This document shows positions 24,903 to 36,379 of a stretch of 64,000 nt of DNA, piece by piece (within the stretch, counting starts at the first letter, position 1; the number at the start of each line of letters is the position of its first letter). The position numbers and the translations under genes are program-made. This DNA is from Phanerochaete sordida. Lineage: Eukaryota; Basidiomycota; Agaricomycetes; Polyporales; Phanerochaetaceae. The notes beneath the pieces are model-generated. The model saw only the letters and a program-made list of their open reading frames with translations, did no database searches and was not told the origin of the DNA. The DNA is taken from NCBI GenBank assembly GCA_019973155.2, contig BPQB01000098.1, forward strand, positions 1 through 64,000, written 5' to 3'.

Positions 24903-26959
24903 CTAGATATCCTCCTCATACAACCACCTGCGCACCAGCTCGAGCGACTCGGCCGGCTTGTCGTACGGTGCCTGTATGCGTGAACTGAGCATGACCCACG
25001 AGGGCGCCTTACAGAACGACGCTACTGACCATATGCCCGGCACCGTAAATCGTCGCGAACGCAAGGTTGCCCGAGCTGCGCACGATACCCGCGGCGTCGC
25101 CGCCGACGCTCCACTCGCGGCGCGGCGCGCCGCGGAACGCGTCGCCGCCGGTCCACTCGAGCGCGAGCGTCATCGCCTCGTTCCCGCGCTGGCCCCCGTC
25201 CCAATCAGCCTTGCCGCTCAGCACACACGCAGAACAGACACGCACCCAGTTGCAGATGAAGTCGTGCGCGCCGACGTACACGAGCACGCGCACGCCGCGC
25301 TCGAGGAGGCCGCCGAGGAAGAGCTGCGTCGGGAACTGCCCGTCCTGGCGCGCCCAGAACGCCGCGCCGAGCTGCGTGTTGTGCGGCGTGTAGTTGCCCG
25401 CGGCGGCGTCTGCGCCGATCGTCTTGCGTACCGCGGGGTCGTTGAGGTACTTCTCGAGGTCGCTGGTGTGGTGTTAGTGAGGGTGCGGCAGGGGAGGAGG
25501 GAGGGCGCACTCGATGATGTCGTAGCAGAGCGAGTTGCCGACGCTGCGTGCGGGTTAGCGTGCGTCAGAGGGGTAGATCAAGTGGCGCACCAGGGCTTCG
25601 TGATGTCGTACGGGTTCAGGCCTGCGGGGGCGGTCAGCGCAGCGCGGGAGGGTGGGCAAGGGACGCACCGAGCGCGCGGTACGGCACCACGAGCGTCTCC
25701 GCGCAGAAGCCGTACGCGGTGTCGCAGTTGATCGCGTCCTTCGTGTCGATGCACGACGCGCGGAACCATTTCTCGCAGCGCGAGAGCTGGGGTCGTGGAC
25801 TAAGGGTCAGCGCAGGCGAAGGGGAGCAGAGAAGGTACGCACGCGGCGTTTGATCTCGACGCAGGTGCTCCGGGGAGGTCAGTTAGGGAGACGGCGAGGG
25901 AGGTGGAGGGCGCACGATATGCCCTGCACGGGGTGCGTCTCCACGTGCGTGCACTGCATCTCGTAGTACCCGCGGTGCATCGTCGTCCAGTCGGTGCACC
26001 CGTTGCCTGTGCGCACCTAAGCCGTCCTGGACTTTCGTCAATCGAGATAGTGACGTACCGATGAGCACAGACTGCAGGTTGATAGGCGTCACATGCGCCT
26101 CGAGCAGCCGCGCGTTCTGCTCGTAGACCGCGGCCGCGAAGACCGGGATGTAGCGGCCCTGTCGCGCGTCAACTTTCGATGCCCTTCTGCGTTTCTATGG
26201 GTGTGAACGCACCCCGTAGGACTCGCCCGCGAAGTGGAAGCCGCGCCCCTTGAACTTGCTAAAGTGCTCGAAGAAGATCGCGACGAACGCCGCAATGTCC
26301 GTCGCCGCGTCCTCCGTCGTGTCCTGCGCGCGCCGTCAGCCCCCGCTCCGCGACCAAATGTGCGCGCGCCACGCACGACATGCTCGCCGTGCTCGGCGTA
26401 CGAGAAGCCGACGCCGACGGGCTGGTCGACGAAGAAGACGTTCGCGACGGCGTTCCACGCGTGCGGGTTGAACGCCGTGTCGCCCGCGCGCGGGCCCGTG
26501 ACGCGGCAGGGCCCGAGCTCCATGAAGAGCCCGATCGCGGACGAGCCGCCGGGCCCGCCGTTCGTCCAGAAGACGACGTCGTCCGCGGCCGGGTCGCGCC
26601 GGCTCTCGAAGAAGTAGAAGAAGAGGTGCCGTGCCGCGATGTCGATGTAGCCCGTGTACGCGCTGTGCGCGCGTCAGTGCGTGTGTGCGGGGGAGGGGGC
26701 GGGCGTACGCGGCGGTGCCGTCGCAGAAGGTCGACTTCTTGATGCGCACGGCGTAGTCTGGGAAGGCGCCGTGGCTGAGGTGCGTGTAGTCGACGGACGA
26801 CAGGAGCGATAGCTCCTCAAGCGGCTGCGCGGTTGCCGTCTGGTTCCAGGTGTGGAAGGACGGTCCGTGTCCTGCGGTGGTCAGCGGGGTCTGTGCGCCA
26901 TATACGAGTGCGGCAGTGCCGAGAAGGAGGGCGTGCCAGAGCACTCTGCAGAAGGCCAT
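24903..26959 (-). CDS. serine carboxypeptidase, S10 family, copy 2
   Basis: Minus-strand gene from ATG 26959 to the stop at 24903. Signal peptide [21 protein letters not shown]. Landmarks: [47 protein letters not shown] (Gly where copy 1 has Cys); [17 protein letters not shown]; the nucleophile in GESYG; the Asp in [14 protein letters not shown]; and the His in [16 protein letters not shown]. The very GC-rich coding sequence opens long frames on the opposite strand; these are shadows. Intron positions match copy 1, for example just after GESYG. It lies 1.06 kb upstream of the P450 array and diverges from it. Confidence 0.88.
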
Positions 26960-27970
26960 CGTGGACAATGTTCAACACGAGTCCTACGACGAGATGGCAT
27001 CCACGGGCTTTATATCCTGAGACGGCGACCGCGAGGTTCCGTGTGAGTATCGAACCGAATCCAAGAGATTAGCGTTTGTGAGCGCGGCCGCGCAGATAGT
27101 GATGATGTCGATGACTCGTGCTGTTCGAGTGAGCGGGCGTCCTACTAGTACGCCTCAACGAACGCAGCTGTGTCCTAGAGCTTTGGTCGCGGGCTGACGC
27201 TCACGAAAGCTACTCTTTGCACACGCTTGGCAAGTTTGCAGGACGACAGTATATATGCCCAGAGAGGTGGGCGTATGGCTCGGTGTGGGGTGCTCGACAG
27301 TCGCGTGAAGATGGGGACCCGCACCGTGAGATTGCCCTCGTCGCGTGCCTGGCGGGCGCATGGCTGGCCGGCAGTCGCCGCGCCACGAAGCTGACACGTG
27401 GACCACGTGGGAACGGGTTGACCATCCTCAACTCAATTTTCTGACCTGCCGCCAACGAGCTTTCCAGCAAGCCGTCTTGTAGCCACCGGGCTGTTGGCTC
27501 CTCGCCCGCTTGCACATGGAGGCACTTCTTCCAACTAGAATCTCTGCTGCACGCTCCTTTCCGGTCTCCTGCCGTGATTTGTCTAACGCTGTTACGCCGG
27601 CACACCGAAGATGACCCGCCACTCTTCGTCGCCGCAATGACCGCGCCATATTCGCCCACTTCATCTGAACTCCCGTCCTGGTCGCTTGGCAAGCGACCTT
27701 CCACTGCGTGCGTCCTCGCTTGGCAGCTCAACAGCCTAGTTCAACTGTTTACTCGGTGCCCATCCGACTGGCAGTGAGGTGCCAACGCAGCAACCCGTGA
27801 TGCCCCCACTGAGGCATTTTCAGGGAATAGCGGGAGCGTAATGTGTAGCTGGCATCACATCGAGTCGCTTACGACGCTAATGGACACCAAGTGGAGACGC
27901 CGCTGTCCATTTTCCTGCCCAGGTTCCCGTCAGACTAGCCCAAGCACCGGGGCGCGATAGCCGCCGCTGA
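26960..27970. promoter_or_regulatory. divergent promoter region, S10 copy 2 / P450-1
   Basis: About 1 kb without a convincing gene. A minus-strand TATAAA at 27009-27014 lies about 50 nt before the S10 start. A further TATATAT near 27250 is of unknown use. Confidence 0.45.
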
Positions 27971-27973
27971 TTG

Positions 27974-27980
27974 TATATAA
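27974..27980 (+). promoter_or_regulatory. TATA box of P450-1
   Basis: TATATAA about 40 nt before the ATG at 28018. Confidence 0.55.
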
Positions 27981-28017
27981 GTCTCCCACACGCAATGATC
28001 TCAACTCAAGGATCGAC

Positions 28018-30263
28018 ATGTCTGCCTTCTCCATTCCAGCTTTGCTGGTGGCCTCTGCCATCTCCTTTCTGCTGTTGTATCTCAATAGGGCACGCAAGTA
28101 CAAGCTGCCGCCGGGTCCCAAAGGCCTCCCGGTCGTTGGCAATCTCTTCAACGCGCCGAAGGCGTTCGAGTGGCTTGTATTCCAGGACTGGAGCCGCCAG
28201 TATGGTATGTCCTTCCCCGCGTCACCCACGCCACATGCACTCACCTTAACCCCCCTCTCGTAGACTCTGACGTCGTACACTTCGAGATCATCGGGACCCA
28301 TTTCGTCGTCCTGAACTCAGCAAAGTCCGCCGACGACCTCTTCGAAGGGCGATCGAGCAACTACGCTGACAGGCGAGCACTTCGCCCATCTCCGCCGTCC
28401 AAACCCTGACCTTCGCGTGCACAGACCCGAAACACCCATGGCCCAGCTGTAAGTGCCGAGCGCGTTTTTGCCCCGGCGTGCTCATCGCGCCGTATTCTAG
28501 GAGCGGATGGAGATGGAACTGGGGCATCATGCGGTACGGCGACAACTGGCGCGCCCACCGCCGCCTCTTCCACCGGTTCTTCCGCGCGCCTGTGGTCCCT
28601 GCGTACCACGCGTCTGAGGCGACGGCGGTGCACGAGCTCCTCCGCGGGCTACGTGACAAGCCGGACCAGTGGATGCGGCATATTCGATTGTAAGTCGCGA
28701 GATTGATCTCCAGCTGCTCTGTGTTTTGACACAGGCGAGCAGCATGGCTGGGTCCAACGTTTTGAAGATCGTGTACAGCATGGAATTGGAATCCGCAGAC
28801 GACCCCAGGCTCGACGTCATAGAAAAGAGTGTCAAAGTTTTCTCGCGAGTCACCACCGCCGGCGCATATCTTGGTAACGCAGTCTGTTCCCTGTAATCAT
28901 CCTGAATGTTACTTACGCTACTACAGTCGATTCGTTCCCGATACGTCAGTAAATAGTGCATGTATCTCGTGGCGATGCTGACTCGAGCGTCGTAGTGAAG
29001 CACGTCCCCGCATGGCTCCCCGGGGCCCAGTTCAAGCGCGACGCCGCGGCGTGGAAGCCCATCGTGGACGAGATGCACATGCTGCCCTACCGGAATGTGA
29101 AGGCATCCTTCGTGAGTATTTGTCTACCCAAAGAAGCACCTCAGACACTGACGGAGCCAAATTCCCGAAATCAGAGCAGCGGCAACTTCACGCCATGCAT
29201 CCTGACAGAGATCCTTTCCGAGATGGACCTAATCAAGGATGCCGACGAGCGCAAGGCTTTCGAGGAGGTTGTCATCGGCACGATGGGGACTGCATACGCT
29301 GGTACGCAAATCATCGCGCCGGCGTTTATATCCATGCTCACGCCGGTCGCCTCGCAGCGGCGTCGGACACTGTGAGCGCATGCCCGCGACATGCTGGCGA
29401 GCCGGCGCGCTGACGCTCCGCAGACGATGCTCACAATCCTGAACTTCGTGCTCGCGATGCTCCTCTACCCGCACGTCCAGACTGCAGCGCAGAAGGCACT
29501 GGACGACGCCATTGGCAGAGACAGGCTGCCGGAGATCGCGGACAAGGACGCCGTGCCGTACATCACCGCGCTGATGAACGAATGCCTGAGGTGGGCTCAC
29601 AGTCATATTCGCATGTTGAGGGACTGATGACTGATCTATGGCTACACTCGCCAGGTGGCGGCCTCCTCTCCCGCTAGGTACGTCACCCAGCCTCGTCGTT
29701 CGCTGACAGGCCCCTAACACCAACACACAGCCCTCCCGCACCGCACCGTCGCCGCCGACGCCTACAACGGCTTCCATATCCCCGCCGGGAGCCTCGTCAT
29801 CGGCAACGCCTGGTGCGCCCCCTCCTCCCCTCCCCCACCCCATTCTCCCACTCTGACACCCCACCCTAACGCACGCCCAGGGCGATCCTGCACGACCCCT
29901 TGGTCTACGCCGACCCGGACACCTTCGCGCCGGAACGCTTCCTCGACGCACACGGCGCGCTGCGCGGCGACGTGCCCGCGCCGCGCGCCGCGTTCGGCTT
30001 CGGCCGCCGCGTGTGCCCCGGGCGCCACTTCGCGGGCGACCTCGTGTGGCTCGCGCTCGCGGGCGTGCTGGCTGCGTTTGACGTCGTGAAGCCTGTCGAT
30101 GGGAAGGGTGGGGTCGTGGAGCCGAGTGGGGAGTATATGTCGGGGACGTTCAGGTGCGTGGGCGTGGGCGTGTGTGGGGCGCGTGCTGAGTGGCGTGCAT
30201 AGTTTCCCGGTGCCGTTCGAGGCGGAGTTCAGGAGGCGCGGGCATGGCGAGATCCCTGTGTAG
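28018..30263 (+). CDS. cytochrome P450, tandem copy 1
   Basis: Microsomal haem-thiolate monooxygenase of fungal type, resembling those annotated as O-methylsterigmatocystin oxidoreductase-like. About 14 exons, about 510 aa. N-terminal membrane anchor (IPALLVASAISFLLLYL), then the Pro-rich hinge KLPPGPKGLPVVGNLFNAP. ExxR is in ECLRWRPPLPL; the PERF-type motif is FAPERFLD; the haem loop is FGFGRRVCPGRHFA with the ligand Cys. The I-helix Asp-Thr of ASDT is split by an intron. The intron after YADR (from 28372) has a GC donor (AG|GCGAGC) where paralogues have GT. An 18-nt microexon lies at 28927-28944. Copies 1-3 form one subgroup (QTAAQKALD, LLYPHVQ) and copies 4-7 another. Substrate unknown. 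Confidence 0.88.
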
Positions 30264-30744
30264 CTAGGCGGCAGCGCTGTGGGCATCTGGGTCGTCCAGT
30301 ATCCTTCCAATGTCTTGTGTCCCACGCTCTCCGCAACACGAGATCTGCGCTACCCACACATTCGCGGGCAGGTATCAGAGTTCCTTGGTTTGAGCTTCGT
30401 TCAGCGTCACCTTCCGTCCGTCTCACGGCCTGGCATTAAGGTTTTTGCAACTCTGCGATCGTCGGTCGTTGATCCAACCCTTTGAGAGGTGCAGTATCTG
30501 CTCCGTCCTCTCGACCTCGTACTCATACCGCCTTTGCAGGTTGGCAACCCACTTGTTCCATCATCCTCTGAGGCGCACATTTAGCGTTGCGCGGCGAGCT
30601 TGCTTGGCGCCATGCGCAAGCGAGAGCGGGAGTGGATAACGACATCAAACTAAATCACGCATCGTCGCTGTCCAACGCGTATTGAATCTTGTCTGCTGCG
30701 GAACGACAGCCCAATTCAGGCTCCCGAATGCCTTGGGGGCTGGG
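30264..30744. other. intergenic P450-1 / P450-2
   Basis: No gene seen; 3' flank and promoter. Confidence 0.5.
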
Positions 30745-30752
30745 TATATAAG
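30745..30752 (+). promoter_or_regulatory. TATA box of P450-2
   Basis: TATATAAG about 65-70 nt before the ATG at 30816. Confidence 0.55.
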
Positions 30753-30815
30753 GACTGGCACCCTGAACCCTGATTCCTCTTCGGAGCCCAACGTACCACC
30801 CCAAGCTAATCCACC

Positions 30816-32998
30816 ATGTCCACATTTCCGACCCTCGCCTTTCTGCTAACTTTCGTCGTTTCTTCTCTCTTGTATGCTCAAAGGCTGCGAAAGCACAAGC
30901 TCCCTCCAGGTCCTTCGAAACTCCCATTCATCGGCAACCTATTCAACGCGCCGAAGTCTTTTGAGTGGCTCACATATCAGGCTTGGAGTCGCGAATACAG
31001 TGCGTACTTTGCAGTGTACTACTTGGCTTTTGTATTTGTTGACCTTCCTTCTCGCAGACTCTGATATCGTGCACTTCCAAATTCTCGGGACGAACTTCGT
31101 CGTCGTCAATTCTGCTGAAGCAGCCGATGAACTCTTCGACCGCCGGTCCAAGAACTTTTCCGACAGGTGAGCACGCCGCCCGCCTGCGTTATCCGCGTTC
31201 TGACCCTCCAACCCGCAGGCCTGAGTCGCAAATGGCTCAGCTGTAAGCTGCTGGTCTAGATCCTCACGGCTTTGTGTCTTACATCGCTTTGTAGGACCGG
31301 ATGGAGTAGAGCTTTCGGGGTCATGCATTATGGGGACGATTGGAGGACGAACCGTCGCCTCTTTCACCAGTACTTCCGTGCATCCGTTGTTCCCGCCTAT
31401 CATGAATCTTCTGCAATTGCAGTGCAGGACCTACTCCGCAGAATTTGTGACACTCCCGACCTCTGGATGCAGCACATCCGATTGTGAGTAGAATCACGCT
31501 GGTCCCCTTGGACGAAATGCCGCGCTCACAACAGAGCGCACAGCATGGCAGGCTCTAACGTTCTCAGGGTGGCCTATGGCATGGAACTAGTGTCTGCGGA
31601 AGACCACAGGCTCGACATCATCGAAAAAGCCATGAAGGTATTCTCCATGATCACCACCGCAGGAGCATTTCTCGGTGCCGTAGCATTCCCTTCCTGCTAC
31701 TCCTCGATTACTGATTTCACCACAGTCGACTCTTTCCCGATTCGTACGTCGTGGCCTGACTGTGCTCCGCAGGAGCTGACAGCCCAGTTCTAGTGAAGCA
31801 CGTCCCCGCGTGGTTCCCTGGAGGCCAATTCAAACGCGACGCCGCGAAGTGGAAGCTCATTGTGGACGAGATGTACATGCTCATGTACAGCGAGGCGAAA
31901 GAGTCATTCGTGAGCTGTCGAATCTTCGAAAGCGAAGCTTCAACATACGAAGCATCTCTGAAAAAATGGACATAGGACAGCGGGAACTACAAGGCTTCCA
32001 TAACGACGGAGATTTTGTCCAAGATCGGGCAGCTCAAAGGCGAATCCGAACGGAAGGCGCTCGAGTATAACGCGGTAAGCATAACGGGGACTGCGTTTTC
32101 TGGTGAGCAACCCTACGGCTCTACAATCGCAGTCATGCTTAGGATCGCCTCTCTGCAGCGGCTTCCGACACAGTAAGACTCGGTTTCTCACCGTCCTGAA
32201 GGCCTATGTCCTTATGCTTTGCAGATCACATTGTCGCTCCTCAACTGCGTGCTGGCAATGCTCCTCTATCCACATGTCCAGACTGCGGCGCAGAAGGCGC
32301 TCGACGGTGCCATTGGCAGCGAGCGACTGCCAGAGATCGCGGATAAGGACGCGCTGCCGTACATCACCGCGGTGATGTACGAATGCCTACGGTGGCGGCC
32401 TGCTCTCCCTCTATGTATGTCGCCTCAGCGTGATCGTGGTCTATCGTATCGTTGAACCGCTGCACCCAGCCCTCCCGCACCGCTCCATCGCCGACGACGA
32501 GTACAAGGGCTTCCACATCCCGGCAAGGAGCATCGTTCTCGGCAACGTCTGGTACGCGCGTTTCCTGCACCCTCCACCCCACGACGTAATCTCACATCAC
32601 AGGGCGATCCTGCACGACCCTGAGCGGTACCCCGACCCCGAGACGTTCGCACCGGAGCGCTTCCTCGACGCCGACGGCGCACTGCGCGCGGACGTGCCGG
32701 CGCCGCTCTCCGCGTTCGGCTTCGGCCGCCGTATCTGCCCCGGCCGCTACTTCGCGTACGACGTCGTGTGGGTCGCTATCGCGAGCCTGCTTGCCACGTT
32801 CGACGCCGTGAAGCCTGTCGACGAGAAGGGTAATGTTGTCGAGCCATCGGGCGAGTACATGCCCGGGCCGGGGTCGTTCAGGTGAGGATTGGTGGTAGTG
32901 CAGCGGAGGCATACTGATCCCTGAATTGGCCCTGCAGCTTTCCGGTGCCGTTCCAGGCGGAGTTCAGGAGGCGCGGGCAGGTTCAGATCCCTGTGTAG
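30816..32998 (+). CDS. cytochrome P450, tandem copy 2
   Basis: Same architecture as copy 1. Anchor LAFLLTFVVSSLLYA; hinge KLPPGPSKLPFIGNLFNAP; C-helix WRTNRRLFHQYFR; I-helix end AASDT followed by ITLSLLN across an intron; ExxR in ECLRWRPALPL; FAPERFLD; haem loop FGFGRRICPGRYFA. The stop follows RRRGQVQIPV. It carries a 24-nt exon (PESQMAQL region, near 31220) and the 18-nt microexon 31726-31743 (VDSFPI). It is closest to copy 3 (shared NSAEAADELF/DLF and AYGMELVSAEDHRL/PRL). No disruption was seen, so it is probably functional. Confidence 0.88.
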
Positions 32999-33513
32999 TA
33001 CGCCGGCAGGGCTATGGTCATCTGCATCATCCAGGGTCCTTCGAATGTCGCAATGTCCCACGCTCCCCGCGACACGGGGTCTGCGCTGCTCACACGCTCG
33101 CTTGCAGGTAACAGAGTTCGCTTGTTCGAGCTTCGCTTGGCTGCACCCTCCGTTCCTCCACCGAAGTGATGTTAGAGTTGTGTGAAATGTCGTGCCCCCG
33201 TGGATACAAACCTTCGAGCTGTGCAGTGTCTCCCTCCTCTTCCGCTCGTCCTCGTATTCATACTCCTTCACAGGGGGACATAACCTGACGAATCACTGCG
33301 TTCTATACCTCTCTGGTGCATGACCGCAGTGTTATGTGATGCTCTCGCCCAAAGCTGTGCGCGAGCAAGAACGGGAGGGAATAACGGCATCTGCATCAAA
33401 TCGTGCATATTATCAGAAGGCTAGAAGGTGCGCCGCTGTCCGACGCGTATCTAATCTTGTCTACTGCTGACTGAGAGGTAGATTTAGGCCCCAGAACGCC
33501 TGTACTGCTAGAT
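32999..33513. other. intergenic P450-2 / P450-3
   Basis: No gene seen. Confidence 0.5.
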
Positions 33514-33520
33514 GTATATA
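33514..33520 (+). promoter_or_regulatory. TATA-like box of P450-3
   Basis: GTATATAT-type motif about 40 nt before the ATG at 33560. Confidence 0.45.
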
Positions 33521-33559
33521 TTACGCATCCCGGATGTGCCACCTCTCAGCGGAACCGCG

Positions 33560-35796
33560 ATGTCCACAATTTCGCTCCTCGCTTTGGTGGCAATTTCTGC
33601 ATTCTCTTTTCTTTTTTTCCGTTTTCACAAACTGCGGAGGTACAGACTTCCTCCAGGTCCCCCAAGGCTTCCGATTATCGGCAATTTATTCAACGCACCC
33701 AAGTCCTTTGAGTGGCTAACGTACCAGGCTTGGAGTCGCAAATATGGTGTGTGCTCCGCATCAGGGTGCTGCTCAAATTTCGCGTGTTGACATCTCCTTT
33801 CGCAGGCTCAGATGTTGTCCACTACCAGATTCTCGGAACCAATTTCGTCGTCATAAATTCGGCTGAAGCAGCTGACGATCTCTTCGAGCGCCGGTCCAAC
33901 AACTTCTCCGACAGGTGATTATGTCGTTCGTCTGCGTCATCCGTGCTCTGACCTTCTGGCGCGTAGGCCCGCGTTCACCATGGTCCAGCTGTAAGATTTA
34001 GTCCTAGGCCCGTGCAGCTATGCGGCTAACACGACATCTTAGTACCGGATGGAGAAGGACATTTGGTGTCATGCAATACGGCGATGAGTGGAGGACACAC
34101 CGACGCCTCTTCCATCAATACTTCCGCGCACCTATCGTGCCTGCCTATCATCACTCCTCAGCAATGGCAGTACAAGACCTGCTTCGCAGTCTTCGTCGCA
34201 CTCCCGACCAATGGATGCAGCACGTACGATTGTGAGTAGAGTCGCGCTGAATCCTGTGGATAGATCATTGTGCTGAAAGAGAGATCCTAGCATGGCAGGC
34301 TCTAACATCCTCAGGGTAGCCTATGGCATGGAACTAGTGTCAGCGGAAGACCCCAGGCTCGAGATCATCGAGAAGAGTATGCAGGTATTTTCAAAAATTA
34401 CCGTCGCAGGAGCATATCTCGGTATCGTCGTATTTTCCTCTCGCTACTCCATTTATTGATGATTTCGTCGCAGTCGACTCCTTCCCGATTTGTACGTCGT
34501 GATTCCGCTGCGGTCCGCGGAAGCTGACATTTGCACTCCAGTGAAGCATGTCCCTACGTGGTTTCCTGGGGGTCGATTCAAACGTGAAGCTGCAGAGTGG
34601 AGGCCAATTGTAAATGCGATGTACATGGTCCCGTACACAGAGGCGAAAGAGTCCTTCGTGAGTTGCCGAACTCCCAAACGTGAAACTGCAAATACTAAGT
34701 TACCGTATGGGACGCAGAGTAGCGGGAACTACAAGCCTTCCATAACGACAGAGATTATGTCTGAAATCGGGCAGCTCGCGAACGAAACCGAACAAAAGGC
34801 ACTCGAAGACGTTGCGATAGGCGCAATGGGGACTGCGTTTGCTGGTAAGCACGCCACCAGTCTCATGATACCACTGATACTCAAAGCCGTGTTTCTTCAG
34901 CTGCATCCGACACTGTAAGATTCAATTTGCCGTTCCCATGAGGCATGTATCTTGACGATCTGCAGACGACATTGACACTCCTAAACTTCGTACTGGCAAT
35001 GCTCCTCTACCCACACGTCCAGACCGCGGCGCAGAAGGCGCTCGACGGTGCCATTGGCAACGACCGGCTGCCGGAGATCGCGGATAAGAACACCCTCTCG
35101 TACGTCACCGCGGTGATGTACGAATGCTTGCGGTGAGTGCCCAATCATACTGGTGTGCCGAGCAGCAACTGACCGAAATATGGCTGCGTGCACCAGGTGG
35201 AGACCTCCGCTACCTCTATGTACGTCATTCGGGCACCGTCATGGTCTGCCGTGCCTCTGAGCACCCACACCCAGCTATACCACACCGCTCGATCGCTGAC
35301 GATGAGTACAATGGCTTCCATATCCCGGCAGGGAGCATCGTTATCGGCAACGCTTGGTGCGCCAGCCTCTTGCGCTTTCCATCTCACAACCTGACCCAGC
35401 ACCGCAGGGCAATTCTACACGACCCCGCACGATACCCCGACCCAGAGACTTTCGCACCAGAGCGCTTCCTAGACACGCATGGCGCGCTGTGCGCGGACGT
35501 GCCCGAGCCGCTCGCCGCGTTCGGCTACGGGCGTCGCATCTGCCCTGGTCGCTACTTTGCGTACGATGTCGTTTGGCTCGCGATAGCGAGCATGCTCGCC
35601 GCGTTCGACATCACGAAACCCATCGACGAGAACGGGCATGTTATCGAGCCGTCGGGCGAATACATGTCGGGAACGTTCAGGTGAGGATTGATGCCAGTGC
35701 GATGGGTGGGTGTTGACTCCTGAGCGGATGTACAGCTTTCCGGTACCATTCGAGGCAGACTTCAAAAGGCGCGAACATGTCGACATCCCCATGTAG
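33560..35796 (+). CDS. cytochrome P450, tandem copy 3
   Basis: ATG at 33560; stop after REHVDIPM. Anchor SLLALVAISAFSFLFF; hinge RLPPGPPRLPIIGNLFNAP; C-helix WRTHRRLFHQYFR; ExxR in YECLRWRPPLPL (joined across an intron); FAPERFLD; haem loop FGYGRRICPGRYFA. The 18-nt microexon is 34474-34491. Near-sister of copy 2, suggesting the later of the duplications in this subgroup. Coding frame is intact throughout. Substrate unknown. Confidence 0.87.
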
Positions 35797-36379
35797 TACG
35801 GTGGCGGGGCTACGGCAATCCGGGTGAATGACTGTTTCAAACATCCTAATACCCGACGCTCTCCGCTTCATGAAGTCCATTCTGCCTCCACGTCTCATGA
35901 CAGGCATCAAAGTTCTCTGCCTTCGAACTATGTTTGGTCGCTTCTTCTGTCTATCGCTGGTCTTGGCACTAAGGTTCTCTGGGATATCGTAGCTCACAGT
36001 AATAAATTCAAGCCCTTGAACTCAGCACACTCTTCATTATCTGCACGACCTTGGACTCATACCTCCAATTCTTTAGTCGCAGGGCTCACCAAAAGTTCAC
36101 GAGTGACGTATTCCTTGTCCACACGCTCATATCAGAAGATAAATCTTCGACAACCCTCTATCACACGAAGTTGAGCAGTGGAGCCGTGGGGTGTGGTCGC
36201 GACAGCTGGCTCCCACTTATGAACTCTGTCTCTGGATCGCGTAAGTCCCTCGCATGCCTGCCGTGTTCTGACTCCCATGTCCAACCTTGGTTGCTTATTT
36301 TCCCAGGCCATACCGTTATATTCGCTTCCCAGACGCACCACGCACGGCATCTGGTGCGCCGCTACGGTCTCAGTCTAAT
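35797..36379. other. intergenic P450-3 / P450-4
   Basis: No gene seen. A weak TTATATT lies near 36317. Confidence 0.45.

Noticed and set aside
24958..25966. long plus-strand ORFs opposite S10 copy 2
   Set aside because: Antisense shadows of GC-rich peptidase exons.
27210..27731. 173-codon ORF on the minus strand between S10 copy 2 and P450-1
   Set aside because: No domain and poor codon bias; the region looks like promoter.
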